This document shows positions 49,195 through 61,003 of a stretch of 64,000 bases of DNA, in pieces. The notes beneath the pieces were generated by a model. It made no database searches. It worked only from the letters and a program-made list of their open reading frames with translations, and had not been told where the DNA came from. How positions within the stretch are numbered: the stretch's first letter is position 1; the number at the start of each line of letters is the position of its first letter. Both the position numbers and the translations under genes were made by a program. The DNA is from CAYMRL01 sp964473205 (lineage in GTDB: Bacteria; Deinococcota; Deinococci; Deinococcales; Trueperaceae), in NCBI GenBank assembly GCA_964473205.1, contig CAYYOK010000001.1, forward strand, positions 62,001 to 126,000, given 5' to 3'.

Positions 49195-50229
49195 CTAAGG
49201 CTCCAGCAGCGTCACGCCCACCGGACCGAAACCAGCCATGGACGCGAGGACGTCACCGGCGTCGGCCAGCGGTCGCCTGTCCCCGATCAGCCGCGCCAGC
49301 GGCAGCCTGCGGTTGCGCACGAACGCGAACATCTCCCGGTAGCGCCAGGCCTGCATGCCGTGGCTGCCAAGCACCTTCAGCTCGCGGCGCACGACTAGCT
49401 GCAGCGGGGTCTTGGGCGAGAGGTCGTCGCCGAGCAGCAGCCCGAGCTGCAGGTGCCGGCCGCGGCTGCGCAGGGAGCGAACTCCCGAGCTCATCGTCAC
49501 GCTCGCGCCGAGGGCGTCCACGCTGACGTGCGCGCCGCCGCCGGTCAGGTCGCGGATGGCCTCCTCCGGCGCGCCGCCGCTGGCGTCGACGGTCTCCGCC
49601 GCCCCGAGCTCGGCGGCGAGCGCGAGCTTCTCTCGCGACAGGTCGACGGCTATCACGCGCGCGCCGGCGGCCGCGGCTATCATCACGCTGGCGAGCCCGA
49701 CGCCGCCGCAGCCGAAGACGGCCACGTCCTCGCCGGGCATCACGCGAGCCTGATGCATCAGCCCGGCGTAGGCGGTGGTGAAGCGGCAGCCGAGGCTGGC
49801 GGCCTCGTCGAAGCCGAGATCCTCGGGCACTCTCACGAGGTTGACGTCGGCCCACGGCACCATCACGTACTGAGCGAAGCTGCCCCAACCGTCGAAGCCC
49901 GGCTGGAACTCGACCTCGCAGAGGTTCTGGTGGCCCGAGGCGCATTCGTCGCAGGCGCCGCAGCCGCAGCAGAACGGCGCCGTGACGCGCTCCCCGCCAC
50001 GGAAGCGCTCGACGTCAGCGCCGACGGCGCGGACCACGCCGGCGAACTCGTGGCCCGGCACATGCGGCCAGCTCACAGTGTCGTCGTGACCGACCCAGGC
50101 GTGCCAGTCGCTGCGGCACACGCCGGTGGCGCGCACCTCGATCACGGCGCCATGCGGCGGCGGTTGCGGCTCGGGCACTTCCCTCAGCTCCGGGAACGCG
50201 TTGGGTGCGTCGACGACGATGGCTCGCAT
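49195..50229 (-). CDS. zinc-dependent alcohol dehydrogenase (MDR family)
   Basis: 344 residues. The catalytic zinc ligands are Cys 38 (GVCRSDWH), His in PGHE (near 60) and a later Cys/Glu. Structural zinc is bound by CGCGACDECASGHQNLC (near 88-104). The Rossmann glycines are in VFGCGGVGLASV (near 170-180). It oxidises or reduces an alcohol/aldehyde with NAD(P); the substrate is not known. ATG 50229 has TACCAT five bases upstream, again leaderless. It is separated from the divergent HD-GYP gene by 150 bases. Confidence 0.92.
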   Translation of the reverse strand: MRAIVVDAPNAFPELREVPEPQPPPHGAVIEVRATGVCRSDWHAWVGHDDTVSWPHVPGHEFAGVVRAVGADVERFRGGERVTAPFCCGCGACDECASGHQNLCEVEFQPGFDGWGSFAQYVMVPWADVNLVRVPEDLGFDEAASLGCRFTTAYAGLMHQARVMPGEDVAVFGCGGVGLASVMIAAAAGARVIAVDLSREKLALAAELGAAETVDASGGAPEEAIRDLTGGGAHVSVDALGASVTMSSGVRSLRSRGRHLQLGLLLGDDLSPKTPLQLVVRRELKVLGSHGMQAWRYREMFAFVRNRRLPLARLIGDRRPLADAGDVLASMAGFGPVGVTLLEP

Positions 50230-50234
50230 GAGGA

Positions 50235-50240
50235 ATGGTA
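50235..50240 (-). promoter_or_regulatory. TACCAT -10 element for the alcohol dehydrogenase gene
   Basis: On the minus strand TACCAT precedes the ATG at 50229 by five bases. There is no ribosome binding site in between. Confidence 0.45.
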
Positions 50241-50371
50241 GCTGGTCGAGCTCCGCGCGGCGAGGCTACCGAGACGCTCTCGAGCAGAAGCCCAGGGCGA
50301 ACCTCGACGCGCCGCAGTCCAACCCGCCTCCCGATGTGGAGAAACAGCGCGCGCCGCGGTAGAACGTTACC

Positions 50372-50377
50372 TAGCAT
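50372..50377 (+). promoter_or_regulatory. TAGCAT -10 element inside a small palindrome, HD-GYP gene
   Basis: TAGCAT is six bases before the GTG at 50384. It lies inside the short palindrome CCTAG-cat-CTAGG (50370-50382), which could also bind a regulator. Confidence 0.45.
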
Positions 50378-50383
50378 CTAGGC

Positions 50384-51511
50384 GTGGGCCTCGGGCTACA
50401 GGCTTGGCCGGTCAGCCTCTACGACCGCCTCGACGCTGCCGTGGACGCGTGGCGCGTGAGGCAGCCGCTCTACGTCGCGATCGTCAGCGTGATGCTGGCG
50501 CTGGCCCTGGGCGGCGTGTGGTTGCTGGTGTACGCCACCAACGGCACGTCGAACGCCTACCTGCACGCCATGTACCTGCCGGTCATCTTCGCCAGCCTGT
50601 GCCTCGGGCCCGTCGGAGGGGCGGTGGTGGCGCTGGCCGCGGGCGTGTTGATGGGGCCGTTGATGCCGCTCGACGTCGAGCGCGGCATCCAGCAGCCTGT
50701 CGCCAACATCGTCTACCGCGGCTCGTTCTTCCTGCTGATCGCGCTGATCGGCGGCACCTTCGCCGAGCTGTCCAGGTACCGCCAGACGAGGCTGATCGCG
50801 GCCAGGACCGAGCTGGCCGAGATCGGCTCGCGCAACCTCAGGCTCTTCGCGCGGCTCGTCTCGGAACGCGACGAGAAGACCGGCGGCCACTGCGAGCGCG
50901 TCGCGAGGAACGCCGTGACGCTGGGTCGGGCATGCGGCATGGGCGAGAACGACCTGCGCCAGGTGTACTGGGGCGGTCTGCTCCACGACCTCGGCAAGCT
51001 CGGGGTGCCAGAGGCGATCTTGCGCAAGCAGGGACGCCTCACGGGGCCCGAGTTCGAGCAGATCAAGCGCCATCCTGCCTACGGCGAGCGCGTGCTGCTC
51101 GACATCTCCAAGAGCTTCGCGGAGATCGCCAAGGGCGTGCGCTCGCATCACGAGCGCTGGGACGGCAGCGGCTACCCCGACGGCCTCGCGGGCGAGGAGA
51201 TACCACTGCTGGCGAGGATCATCGCGATCGTCGACGTCTACGAGGCCGTGACCAGTCACCGGCCGTACCGCGGCCCGATGGCTCCCGAGGAGGCTCAGCG
51301 GTTGATCGCCGAGGGCTCCGGCAGCCACTTCGACCCTCGGCTGGTCGAGCTGTTCCTCGACCTGGTGCGACGCAGGCTGATCTCGCGAGAGACGGAGCCG
51401 AGCCCTCTGTACGATGACGACGGCTCGGTGTTCGACTCCTCGACCGTGCTCAGGGCAGTGGTGCAGTTGGGCAACAGGGCCGGCGAGGACGGCCGCGCCG
51501 GGCGCACGTGA
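50384..51511 (+). CDS. membrane HD-GYP domain phosphodiesterase (cyclic di-GMP)
   Basis: 375 residues. The N-terminal half has four membrane helices (about 28-48, 60-80, 84-102, 110-128) and a short coiled linker. The C-terminal HD-GYP domain has HCERVA (near 168), the HD pair in LLHDLGKLGVPEAIL (near 201), KRHPAYGERVL (near 224) and the signature HHERWDGSGYPDGLAGEEIPLLARI (near 247-271). All known metal and GYP residues are present, so it is likely active in hydrolysing cyclic di-GMP. No GGDEF gene is nearby. The final 40 residues look disordered. Confidence 0.92.
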   Translation: MGLGLQAWPVSLYDRLDAAVDAWRVRQPLYVAIVSVMLALALGGVWLLVYATNGTSNAYLHAMYLPVIFASLCLGPVGGAVVALAAGVLMGPLMPLDVERGIQQPVANIVYRGSFFLLIALIGGTFAELSRYRQTRLIAARTELAEIGSRNLRLFARLVSERDEKTGGHCERVARNAVTLGRACGMGENDLRQVYWGGLLHDLGKLGVPEAILRKQGRLTGPEFEQIKRHPAYGERVLLDISKSFAEIAKGVRSHHERWDGSGYPDGLAGEEIPLLARIIAIVDVYEAVTSHRPYRGPMAPEEAQRLIAEGSGSHFDPRLVELFLDLVRRRLISRETEPSPLYDDDGSVFDSSTVLRAVVQLGNRAGEDGRAGRT

Positions 51512-51621
51512 GCTGCTGCGGCGCCTTGCCGCTCAGGGCTCGACGCGACGCACATCCGGGGGCGTGGCGCCCACCTGTGAGATACTGCCTCGACGCCGCC
51601 TGACGGCGTAGAGACGTCTCC

Positions 51622-52848
51622 GTGAGCCTGCTCAAGCGTTACGCGTTCCCTCTGCAATGCACCATGGCCGCTCTGCTGAGCGCGGGCCTGAGCATGCTGA
51701 CCGTGATGGTGCCGCTCTACGCGACCGCGCTGGGGCTGGGAGCGCAATGGATCGGCGTGCTGGTAGCGTTGCCAGGGGTCTTCCCGGTGCTGCTGGCGTT
51801 CCAGGCCGGGCGCTGGATCGACCTGGTCGGGCCGCCGCGGATGCTCTTCGCCAGCATGTCGCTGATGTCCGCCGCGCCGCTGAGCCTCATCCTGCTGCCA
51901 GGCGTGGCCGCGCTGGTGGTCTCGCGGCTGATGGTCGGGTTCGCGCAGCTCTTCGTGACCCTCTCGTCGCAGTCGCTCATCGCCGATCTGGACAACAACC
52001 GGTCGCACGCCTACAACTTTGCCGCCTACTCGACGCTGATGGCTCTGGGACGGATGATCGGGCCCGTGCTGGTGGGGTTCATCATCGACCACCACGGCTT
52101 CAGGGCGAGCTTCTGGGCGGTGCTGGCAGTGCTGCTGGTGGCCGCCGGCGTGTCGTACCTGGTGATGAGCGGGGCGAGATCCGCGGGCGCGGAGGCGGGC
52201 GGCGCCGGCGACGTGGTCGGACGCGTGCCGTTGAGCAAGATCTTCGGCAACGTCGGCTTCCAGATGGGGGTGTTGGCCAGCTCCGGCATCTTCCTCGCCC
52301 TGACCATGCGCGAGGCCTTCCTGCCGGTGATGCTCGAGGAGATGGGCATGTCGGCGACGCTGATCGGCTCGCTGGTCAGCCTCGGTTCCCTCACGGCGGT
52401 GCTGATCCGCCCGGTGCTGCCGCTGGTCAGCCGGCTGCTGCGCGGCACTGCCAGGTCGCTGGTGGTGGCGATGGCGAGCGTGGTCGTGGGCGTGGGGTTG
52501 CTGTCGGTGGCTTCCAGCGTGCCGTTCTTCGGCGTGTTGGCGGTGGTGGCGGGCATCGGCTCCGGCCTCGGCTTCCCCCTTAGCATCGTGGCCGTGACGA
52601 CGCACGTCTCGCCTCGCCAGCGCGCCACCGCCCTGAGCCTGCGCATCTCGAGCAGCCACTTGGTCGAGATCGTCGCGCCGATAGTCGGCGGCCTGCTCGT
52701 CGCGGTCACCAGCTACAGGGTCGGCTTCGCAGCGGCAGGCGTGGCGTTGGCGGCGCTGACGGTCGTCGGGCTCGGCCGGATCAAGCCGTTCGAGGCCGAG
52801 GAGCGCGCGGCTACGGGCGCGCTCGGAGCTACGCCGCCGAGACGCTAG
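51622..52848 (+). CDS. major facilitator superfamily (MFS) transporter
   Basis: 408 residues with twelve hydrophobic helices. The motif between helices 2 and 3 is AGRWIDLVGPPRMLF (near 64-78), a form of the MFS motif A, and the arginine-rich loop VSPRQRATALSLR near 332 is the equivalent in the second half. Export of a drug or metabolite is most likely. The start is GTG at 51622; TAGAGA lies seven bases upstream. The 3' end overlaps the convergent ABC exporter gene by 20 bases. Confidence 0.9.
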   Translation: MSLLKRYAFPLQCTMAALLSAGLSMLTVMVPLYATALGLGAQWIGVLVALPGVFPVLLAFQAGRWIDLVGPPRMLFASMSLMSAAPLSLILLPGVAALVVSRLMVGFAQLFVTLSSQSLIADLDNNRSHAYNFAAYSTLMALGRMIGPVLVGFIIDHHGFRASFWAVLAVLLVAAGVSYLVMSGARSAGAEAGGAGDVVGRVPLSKIFGNVGFQMGVLASSGIFLALTMREAFLPVMLEEMGMSATLIGSLVSLGSLTAVLIRPVLPLVSRLLRGTARSLVVAMASVVVGVGLLSVASSVPFFGVLAVVAGIGSGLGFPLSIVAVTTHVSPRQRATALSLRISSSHLVEIVAPIVGGLLVAVTSYRVGFAAAGVALAALTVVGLGRIKPFEAEERAATGALGATPPRR

Positions 52849-54844
52849 CCGCCCCCACGAACTGCGCCTCGTACAGGCGGGCGTAGGCGCCGCCGGCCGC
52901 GACGAGCTCGGCGTGGGTGCCGCGCTCGACGATGCGGCCGTGCTCCATCACCAGGATCAGGTCGGCGCCGGTGATGGTCGACAGCCGGTGCGCGATCACG
53001 AAGCTGGTGCGCTTGCCGCGCAGCGCCAGCATCGCCTGCTGCAGCAGCAGCTCGGTGCGGGTGTCGACCGAGCTGGTCGCCTCGTCGAGGATCAGCACCG
53101 GCGGGTCGGCGAGGAAAGCCCTGGCGATGGTGATCAGCTGCTTCTCGCCGGCGCTGACGGTGCCGCCCTCGTCGTCGATCAGCGTGTCGTAGCCGTCCGG
53201 GAGGCTGTGGACGAAGCGGTCGACGTAGGCGGCGCGCGCCGCCTCCATGATCTCGGCCTCGGTCGCGTCGAGCCTGCCGTAGGCGATGTTCTCGCGGATC
53301 GTGCCTTTGAACAACCAAGTATCTTGCAGCACCATGCCGATGTTCTCGCGCAGCTCGTCGCGGCGCAGCTCGGCGATGTCGCGGCCGTCCAGCGTGATCC
53401 TGCCGGAGTCGAGCTCGTAGAAACGCATGATCAGGTTCACGAGCGTCGTCTTGCCGGCGCCCGTCGGTCCCACTATCGCCACGGTCTGGCCCGGCTCGAC
53501 GGTCAGCGACAGGTCCTCGATCAGCGGCCTCTCTGGCTCGTAGCGGAACGAAGCCTGTTCGAACACGACGCGGCCGCGCGCCCTCTCCAGGCTGGGAGCC
53601 TTGGTGCTCTCGTCTAACTCCTCCTCGGCGTCCAGCAGCTCGAACACGCGCTCGGCAGAGGCGACCCCCGACTGCAGCAGGTTCGCCATCGAGGCGAGCT
53701 GCGTCACCGGCTGGCTGAACTGGCGCGAGTACTGGATGAAAGCCTGCACGTCACCGAGCGTGATCACGCCCGAGGCGACGCGCAGGCCGCCGACGACGGC
53801 GACCGCGGCGTAACTGAGGTTGCCGATGAAGAAGGCCGCCGGCATGATCAGGCCCGAGAGGAACTGCGCGCGGAAGCTCGCCTGGAAGAGCGCGTCGTTC
53901 TCCTTCTCGAACGACGCCTGCACCTCGCGCTGGCGACCGAACACCTTGACCAGCTCGAAACCCGAATACGTCTCCTCGACGCGGGAGTTGAGGGTGCCGG
54001 TGCTGCGCCACTGCTCGATGAACTGGACACGGGAGCGGCTCATGACGGTACCGGCGACCACCATCGTCAGTGGGATGCTCAGGAGCGCTACCAGCGAGAG
54101 CAGGGGCGAGATCGAGAACATCATGATCAGCACGAAGACGACGGTTAGGAGCGAGCTGAGCATCTGGCTCAGCGTCTGCTGCAGGCTCTGCGCGACGTTG
54201 TCGATGTCGTTGGTGACGCGGCTCAACAGCTCGCCGCGCGGCTGCTTGTCGAAGTAGCGCAGCGGCAGACGGTTGAGTTTCTCCTCGACCTCGTTGCGCA
54301 GGCGCCTGACGGTTCTCTGCACGACCTCGTTGAGGATGAACGACTGCAGGAACGACAGCACGGCGGAGCCGAGATAGATGGCGATGACCGTAAGCAGCAC
54401 CCGCGCCATCGCATCGAAGTCGACGCCTTGGCCAGGAACGAAGTCGATGCCGGAGAGCAGCGACGCGACCTGGTCGTTGCCCGCCGCGCGCGCTGCCGCG
54501 ATGGCGGCTTCGCGGCTGATGCCGGCGGGCATCTGGGCGCCGATGATCCCGCCGAAGAGGATGTCGGTGGCGCGCCCCAGCACTCGTGGACCCAAGGCCG
54601 AGAGGCCGACCGCGATGACACCGGCGACGATCACAGCGATGACGGCGGGCCGGTGCGGCGCGAGGCGCCCCATGAGACGCCGAGCGGATGGCCCGAAGGC
54701 CTCGGCTTTGCCCACGGCCGGCACGCCCATCATCGGCCCGGGTCCGCGCGGAGCCTGCACGCGTTCGGTAGTCGCCATTACGCGGTTGTGGCCCTGCGAG
54801 GCGCCGTTCTTGTTGCCAGGGTTGTTGCTGCCCTGGTCGCTCAT
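52829..54844 (-). CDS. ABC exporter subunit, TMD-NBD fusion (catalytic NBD type)
   Basis: 671 residues. A polar N-terminal tail (about 1-60) leads to six membrane helices and an unusual segment of about 50 residues between the first two helices (100-150). The NBD has Walker A GPTGAGKT (near 460), Walker B LILDEATSSVD with the catalytic Glu, and the switch His in VIAHRLST. The signature is SAGEKQL instead of LSGGQ. It pairs with the gene at 54841, whose stop overlaps this ATG. The C terminus overlaps the opposing MFS gene. Confidence 0.92.
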   Translation of the reverse strand: MSDQGSNNPGNKNGASQGHNRVMATTERVQAPRGPGPMMGVPAVGKAEAFGPSARRLMGRLAPHRPAVIAVIVAGVIAVGLSALGPRVLGRATDILFGGIIGAQMPAGISREAAIAAARAAGNDQVASLLSGIDFVPGQGVDFDAMARVLLTVIAIYLGSAVLSFLQSFILNEVVQRTVRRLRNEVEEKLNRLPLRYFDKQPRGELLSRVTNDIDNVAQSLQQTLSQMLSSLLTVVFVLIMMFSISPLLSLVALLSIPLTMVVAGTVMSRSRVQFIEQWRSTGTLNSRVEETYSGFELVKVFGRQREVQASFEKENDALFQASFRAQFLSGLIMPAAFFIGNLSYAAVAVVGGLRVASGVITLGDVQAFIQYSRQFSQPVTQLASMANLLQSGVASAERVFELLDAEEELDESTKAPSLERARGRVVFEQASFRYEPERPLIEDLSLTVEPGQTVAIVGPTGAGKTTLVNLIMRFYELDSGRITLDGRDIAELRRDELRENIGMVLQDTWLFKGTIRENIAYGRLDATEAEIMEAARAAYVDRFVHSLPDGYDTLIDDEGGTVSAGEKQLITIARAFLADPPVLILDEATSSVDTRTELLLQQAMLALRGKRTSFVIAHRLSTITGADLILVMEHGRIVERGTHAELVAAGGAYARLYEAQFVGAASVSAA

Positions 54845-56583
54845 GCCGCCTCCGCCTGACGCTGTGACGCGACTATCTCCTGGTAAGTGGGCGAATGAGC
54901 GAGCAGCTCCTGGTGCGTGCCGACGCCGACGATCCTGCCGTCTTCGAGCACGACTATCGAGTCTGCCTCGGTGATGGTGGCGACGCGCTGCGCGACGACG
55001 AGCACCATCGCGTCAGCCGTGACAGGCTTCAGAGCGGCCCTGAGCCTGGCGTCGGTCGCGACGTCGAGCGCCGAGAACGAGTCGTCGAACAGGTAGAGCT
55101 GTGGGCGCTTGACGAGTGCCCGCGCGATGGCGAGGCGCTGCCGCTGGCCGCCCGAGAAGTTGGTGCCGCCTTGCGCCACGCTCGCCTCTAGGCCCTCCGG
55201 CTGCTCCTCGATGAAGTCGCGCGCCTGCGCGATCTCCAGCGCCCGCCACAGCTCCTCATCGGTGGCGTCAGGCTTTCCGAAACGCAGGTTGCTCGCGACG
55301 GTGCCCGAGAAGAGGTAGCCGCGTTGCGGCACGAGGCCGATGCTGCCCCAGAGCGCGTCGGGGTCGTAGTCGCGCACGTCGACGCCGTCGAGCGTTACCC
55401 TGCCGCTCGTAACGTCGAAGAGGCGGGGTATCAGCTTCAGCAGCGTCGATTTGCCGCTGCCGGTCGAGCCGATGAGCGCGACGGTCTGGCCAGGTCGCAC
55501 CTGTAGACTGACGTCGTGGACCACTGCCTGCTCGGCACCCGGGTAGGCGAAGGAGACGTTCTCCAGCATCAGACCCCGTCGTGCCGTCGGCTGCGTCACG
55601 CTGTGGGCGGGCGGCTTCACGCTCGGCTCCGTGTCGAGCACCTCGGCGAGGCGGTCGGAGGAGACAGCGGCGCGCGGCAGGATCATGAACAGCATCGTCG
55701 ACATCATCACGGCGATGAGGATCTGCATCATGTACGACAGGAACGCCGTTATCGAGCCGATCTCCATCGCCCCGGCGGCGACGCGCTGACCCCCGAACCA
55801 GATGATCGCGACAGAGGACAGGTTCATGACGAGCAGCACCATCGGGAACATGACCGACATCCAGCGACCCACGAACAGCGCTGTGTTCGTCAGCTCGTCG
55901 TTGGCCTGAGCGAAGCGCTCGGCTTCGTGAGGTTCGCGCACGAAAGCGCGGATCACCCTGATGCCGCCGATCTGCTCGCGCAGCACCTCGTTGACCCTGT
56001 CGATGCGCTGCTGCATCACACGGAACCCCGGCAGCATCCGCATGACGATGAACGCGATGCCAGCGGCCAGCAGCGGCACGGCGACCGCGACCAGCCACGA
56101 CAGGCCGACGTCCTCGCGCAGAGCCATGATCAGTCCGCCCACCATCATCAGCGGCGCGCTGACCAGCATCGAGAACGTCATCATCAGCGCCATCTGGACC
56201 TGCTGCACGTCGTTCGTGTTGCGGGTGATCAACGAGGGCGCTCCGAACGTGGCGACCTCGTGAGCCGAGAAGGAGTTGACGTGGTGGAATGTGGCGCTGC
56301 GCATGTCGCGACCGAACGCCATCGCGGTCCTGGCGCCGAGGTAGATGGCGTAGACGTTGGCTAGTACGTTCACGAGCGAGGCCAGGAGCATGAGGCCGCC
56401 CTGCTCGAGGATGTAACGGGTGTTACCGAGCACGACGCCGCGGTCGATGATGTCGGCGTTGATGCTCGGCAAGACCAGGTTGGTGAGGCTGACCACCAGT
56501 TGAAGCGCTAGGATCAGCGCGATGCTGCGCCGGTAGGGACGGGCGAAGCGCTTGAGCAAGCGCCAGAGGTTCCTCAGTGACAT
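54841..56583 (-). CDS. ABC exporter subunit, TMD-NBD fusion (degenerate NBD)
   Basis: 580 residues with six membrane helices in the first 310. The NBD has Walker A GSTGSGKST (near 371) and an ordinary signature FSGGQRQR, but Walker B reads LYLFDDSFSALD, with Asp in place of the catalytic Glu, and the switch His is Gln in VVAQRVAT. These changes make one of the two ATP sites degenerate, as in the TM287/288 and BmrCD heterodimers. It is translated from ATG 56583, ten bases inside the end of the TetR gene. Confidence 0.92.
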   Translation of the reverse strand: MSLRNLWRLLKRFARPYRRSIALILALQLVVSLTNLVLPSINADIIDRGVVLGNTRYILEQGGLMLLASLVNVLANVYAIYLGARTAMAFGRDMRSATFHHVNSFSAHEVATFGAPSLITRNTNDVQQVQMALMMTFSMLVSAPLMMVGGLIMALREDVGLSWLVAVAVPLLAAGIAFIVMRMLPGFRVMQQRIDRVNEVLREQIGGIRVIRAFVREPHEAERFAQANDELTNTALFVGRWMSVMFPMVLLVMNLSSVAIIWFGGQRVAAGAMEIGSITAFLSYMMQILIAVMMSTMLFMILPRAAVSSDRLAEVLDTEPSVKPPAHSVTQPTARRGLMLENVSFAYPGAEQAVVHDVSLQVRPGQTVALIGSTGSGKSTLLKLIPRLFDVTSGRVTLDGVDVRDYDPDALWGSIGLVPQRGYLFSGTVASNLRFGKPDATDEELWRALEIAQARDFIEEQPEGLEASVAQGGTNFSGGQRQRLAIARALVKRPQLYLFDDSFSALDVATDARLRAALKPVTADAMVLVVAQRVATITEADSIVVLEDGRIVGVGTHQELLAHSPTYQEIVASQRQAEAA

Positions 56584-57224
56584 GACGCTCTTCCTTTCAC
56601 GCTTTCCAGCGCACCGAACAGCACCACGTCGACTATCTCGTCGACGCTGAGGATGTCGCGTTGGCCCGCGAACGGGCGCCTGGCCGAGACGACCAGCCCG
56701 AGCAGCGCCGCAGCGGCACGCTCCGGCGGCATCCTCAGCTCGCTACTGTGCTCGCTGACTAGTGCCGTGATCGCCGACCTGATGGTCTCGCTCCAGTTGA
56801 GCAGGCTCGCCCTGGCGTTCGAGTCGGCAGGTTTTGCGTCGTGTCCCACGAGCGTGTGCAGCACGACGACGAGCGCGACGACCTCGTCGGTCCTGTCGCT
56901 GATGAGGTGCGCTGCGGCTGCTACCTGCGCTACGAGGTCGAGTTCGCGGTCGATCGCAGCGATGGCGGCTTCGAGCGGAGCCGGGTCCATGTGTGCGGCG
57001 ATGGCGCCCTCGATCAGTGCCCGCTTGTCGGGGAAGACGCTGAAAAGGGTGCCCTCCGCGACGCCGGCGCGCTCGGCGAGCTCCTTGGTGGTCACCACCG
57101 CGCCGCGCTCGATCAGCAGCGGCGCGACCGCCTCGACGATCCTGCGGCGGCGCTCCTCAGGCGGGAGCGGCTCGGCGCGACGGCTGCGTGCTGTTGACCG
57201 GTACTCGGTCGCGTCGGGAGTCAC
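56574..57224 (-). CDS. TetR-family repressor of the ABC exporter
   Basis: 216 residues. The N-terminal HTH is found in RRRRIVEAVAPLLIERG, followed by VVTTKELAERAGVAEGTLFSVFPDKRALIE (near 42-72), where the recognition helix has AEGTLF-x-VF. The C-terminal region is helical, typical for ligand binding and dimerisation. The start is GTG at 57224; a promoter with a TetR-type palindrome lies directly upstream. The stop codon overlaps the exporter gene's start by ten bases, so repressor and exporter form one operon, with autoregulation. Confidence 0.9.
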   Translation of the reverse strand: MTPDATEYRSTARSRRAEPLPPEERRRRIVEAVAPLLIERGAVVTTKELAERAGVAEGTLFSVFPDKRALIEGAIAAHMDPAPLEAAIAAIDRELDLVAQVAAAAHLISDRTDEVVALVVVLHTLVGHDAKPADSNARASLLNWSETIRSAITALVSEHSSELRMPPERAAAALLGLVVSARRPFAGQRDILSVDEIVDVVLFGALESVKGRASCH

Positions 57225-57232
57225 GGCCGGAG

Positions 57233-57261
57233 AGCTTAACTGAGTGAGCGCTCACTTGCAA
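57233..57261 (-). promoter_or_regulatory. TetR/ABC exporter promoter with palindromic operator in the spacer
   Basis: On the minus strand: TTGCAA (57261-57256), 17-bp spacer, TAAGCT (57238-57233), eight bases before the GTG. The spacer contains the perfect 14-bp palindrome AGTGAGCGCTCACT (57243-57256). Binding there would exclude RNA polymerase. Confidence 0.75.
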
Positions 57262-57325
57262 GCGGTCGTGAGCAAGCCTCGCCGGCCAGGTCGTCAGAGA
57301 GGAGCCGTGTAACGTCGACTAACTG

Positions 57326-58755
57326 TCAGATCCCGAACGAGACGTACTTGACCTCGAGGTACTCCTCGATGCCCCAGTGACCGCCTTCGCGCCCGATGCC
57401 CGACTGCTTGACGCCGCCGAAGGGCGCCTGAGGCGTGGCCGGGACTCCGTCGTTGACGCCGATGATGCCGTAGTCGAGGGCCTCGCTGACCCTGAAGGCG
57501 CGCGACAGGTCCTTGGTGACGAGGTACGCCGCCAGCCCGTAGGGAGTGTCGTTGGCGAGCCTCACCGCCTCGGCCTCGTCGTCGAAGACGATCAGCGGCG
57601 CGACGGGGCCGAAGGTCTCCTCGCTGAGAATGTCCATCCCGGCCGTCACGCCCGTGACGACAGTCGGCTGGAAGAAGAGTCCTTCCAGAGCCGAGCCGCC
57701 GGTCACGACCTTGGCGCCCTTGGCGCGCGCGTCTGCCACGTGGCGCTCGACCTTGGCCAGCCCCTGCTCGTCGACCAGCGGGCCGATGTCGGTCGTATCG
57801 GAGCTCGGGTCGCCGACGACGAGCTTGGCTGCGGCCGCCGCGAAGGCCTCGGCGAACTCGTCGGCGACGTTGCGCTGAACGTAGATGCGGTTGGTGCAGA
57901 CGCAGGTCTGGCCGGCGTTGCGGAACTTGCATGCGATTGCCTCGCGCACGGCGGTGCTCAGGTCGGCGTCGTCGAAGACCAGCAGGGGGGCGTGCCCGCC
58001 GAGCTCCAGCGAGAGGCGCTTGATCGTGTCGGCCGACTTGCGGTAGAGGATCCTCCCGACCTCGGTCGAGCCGGTGAAGGTGACCTTGCGGATGCGCTCG
58101 TCGGCCATCAGGGCGTCGGAGAGCGGCACCGGGTCGGAGGCGGTCAAGACCTGCAGAGTGCCGGCGGGGCCGCCGGCTTCGAGCCACAGGTCGGCGGCCA
58201 ACAGAGCCGTCAGCGGCGACTGCTCGGCCGGCTTGAGGATGAAGGTGCAGCCGGCCGCCAGGGCGGGCGCGGCCTTGCGCGTGACCATCGCGATCGGGAA
58301 GTTCCACGGCGTGACGGCGAAGACCGGGCCGACGGGCTGCTTGAGCGCGAACAGCCGCTTGCCGGGGACGTGGTTGGCGACGCCCTCGCTGACGACGCGC
58401 TTGGCCTCCTCGGCGTACCACTTGACGAAGCCGGCGGCGTAGGCGACCTCGCCGCGCGACTCCTTGATCGGCTTGCCCATCTCCGAGGTCATGAGCTGGG
58501 CGAGGTCCTCGCGACGCTCGAGCATCAGCGCGGCCCAACGCTCCAGCAGGGCCGAGCGCTCGAACGCCGTGGTCTTGCGCCAGCTCGCGAAGGCCTCTTC
58601 GGCGACGGCGGCTGCGCGCGCCGCGTCGGCCACGCCGCACTCGGCGGCCCGCCCGATGACCTCTCCGGTGGCGGGGCTGCGAACGTCGAAGGTGGCCGCG
58701 GCCGTCTCCCACTCGGCCGTCAGGTAGCGCGCCGAGAACTCGGTAGCGAAGGCAG

Positions 58756-58759
<4 letters not shown>
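57326..58759 (-). CDS. gabD: NAD(P)-dependent succinate-semialdehyde dehydrogenase
   Basis: 477 residues of the aldehyde dehydrogenase superfamily. The cofactor segment is VTPWNFPIAMVTRKAAPALAAG (near 141-162), the general-base Glu is in LELGGHAPL (near 246), and the catalytic Cys is in NAGQTCVCTNRIYV (near 280). The pattern EETFGPVAPLIVF and GREGGHWGIEEYLEVKYV at the end are closest to GabD (succinate-semialdehyde to succinate in 4-aminobutyrate catabolism). The ATG overlaps the stop of the peptidase gene, and a TATCAT element lies six bases before it. Confidence 0.88.
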
Positions 58760-60900
<2,141 letters not shown>

Positions 60901-60957
60901 CGTGGGTCAACCATAACCGTGAGCTGGTCTCGCTCGCGCCGGTACTCTCAGGCAGGC

Positions 60958-61003
60958 GGCTGCTTAGGTTAGGTGGCTGCTTACTAGGTTGGGTGACTAC
61001 TAG
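60958..61003 (+). repeat. imperfect direct repeat upstream of the RDD gene
   Basis: Two copies of GGCTGCTTA, each followed by a GGTTrGGT core (60958-60974 and 60975-60994), plus a degenerate ACTACTAG third piece, end at the ATG of the RDD gene. The function is unknown. Confidence 0.4.

Noticed and set aside
60963..60972. DtxR/IdeR box
   Set aside because: Only one half-site matches; the second half required for the palindrome is missing.
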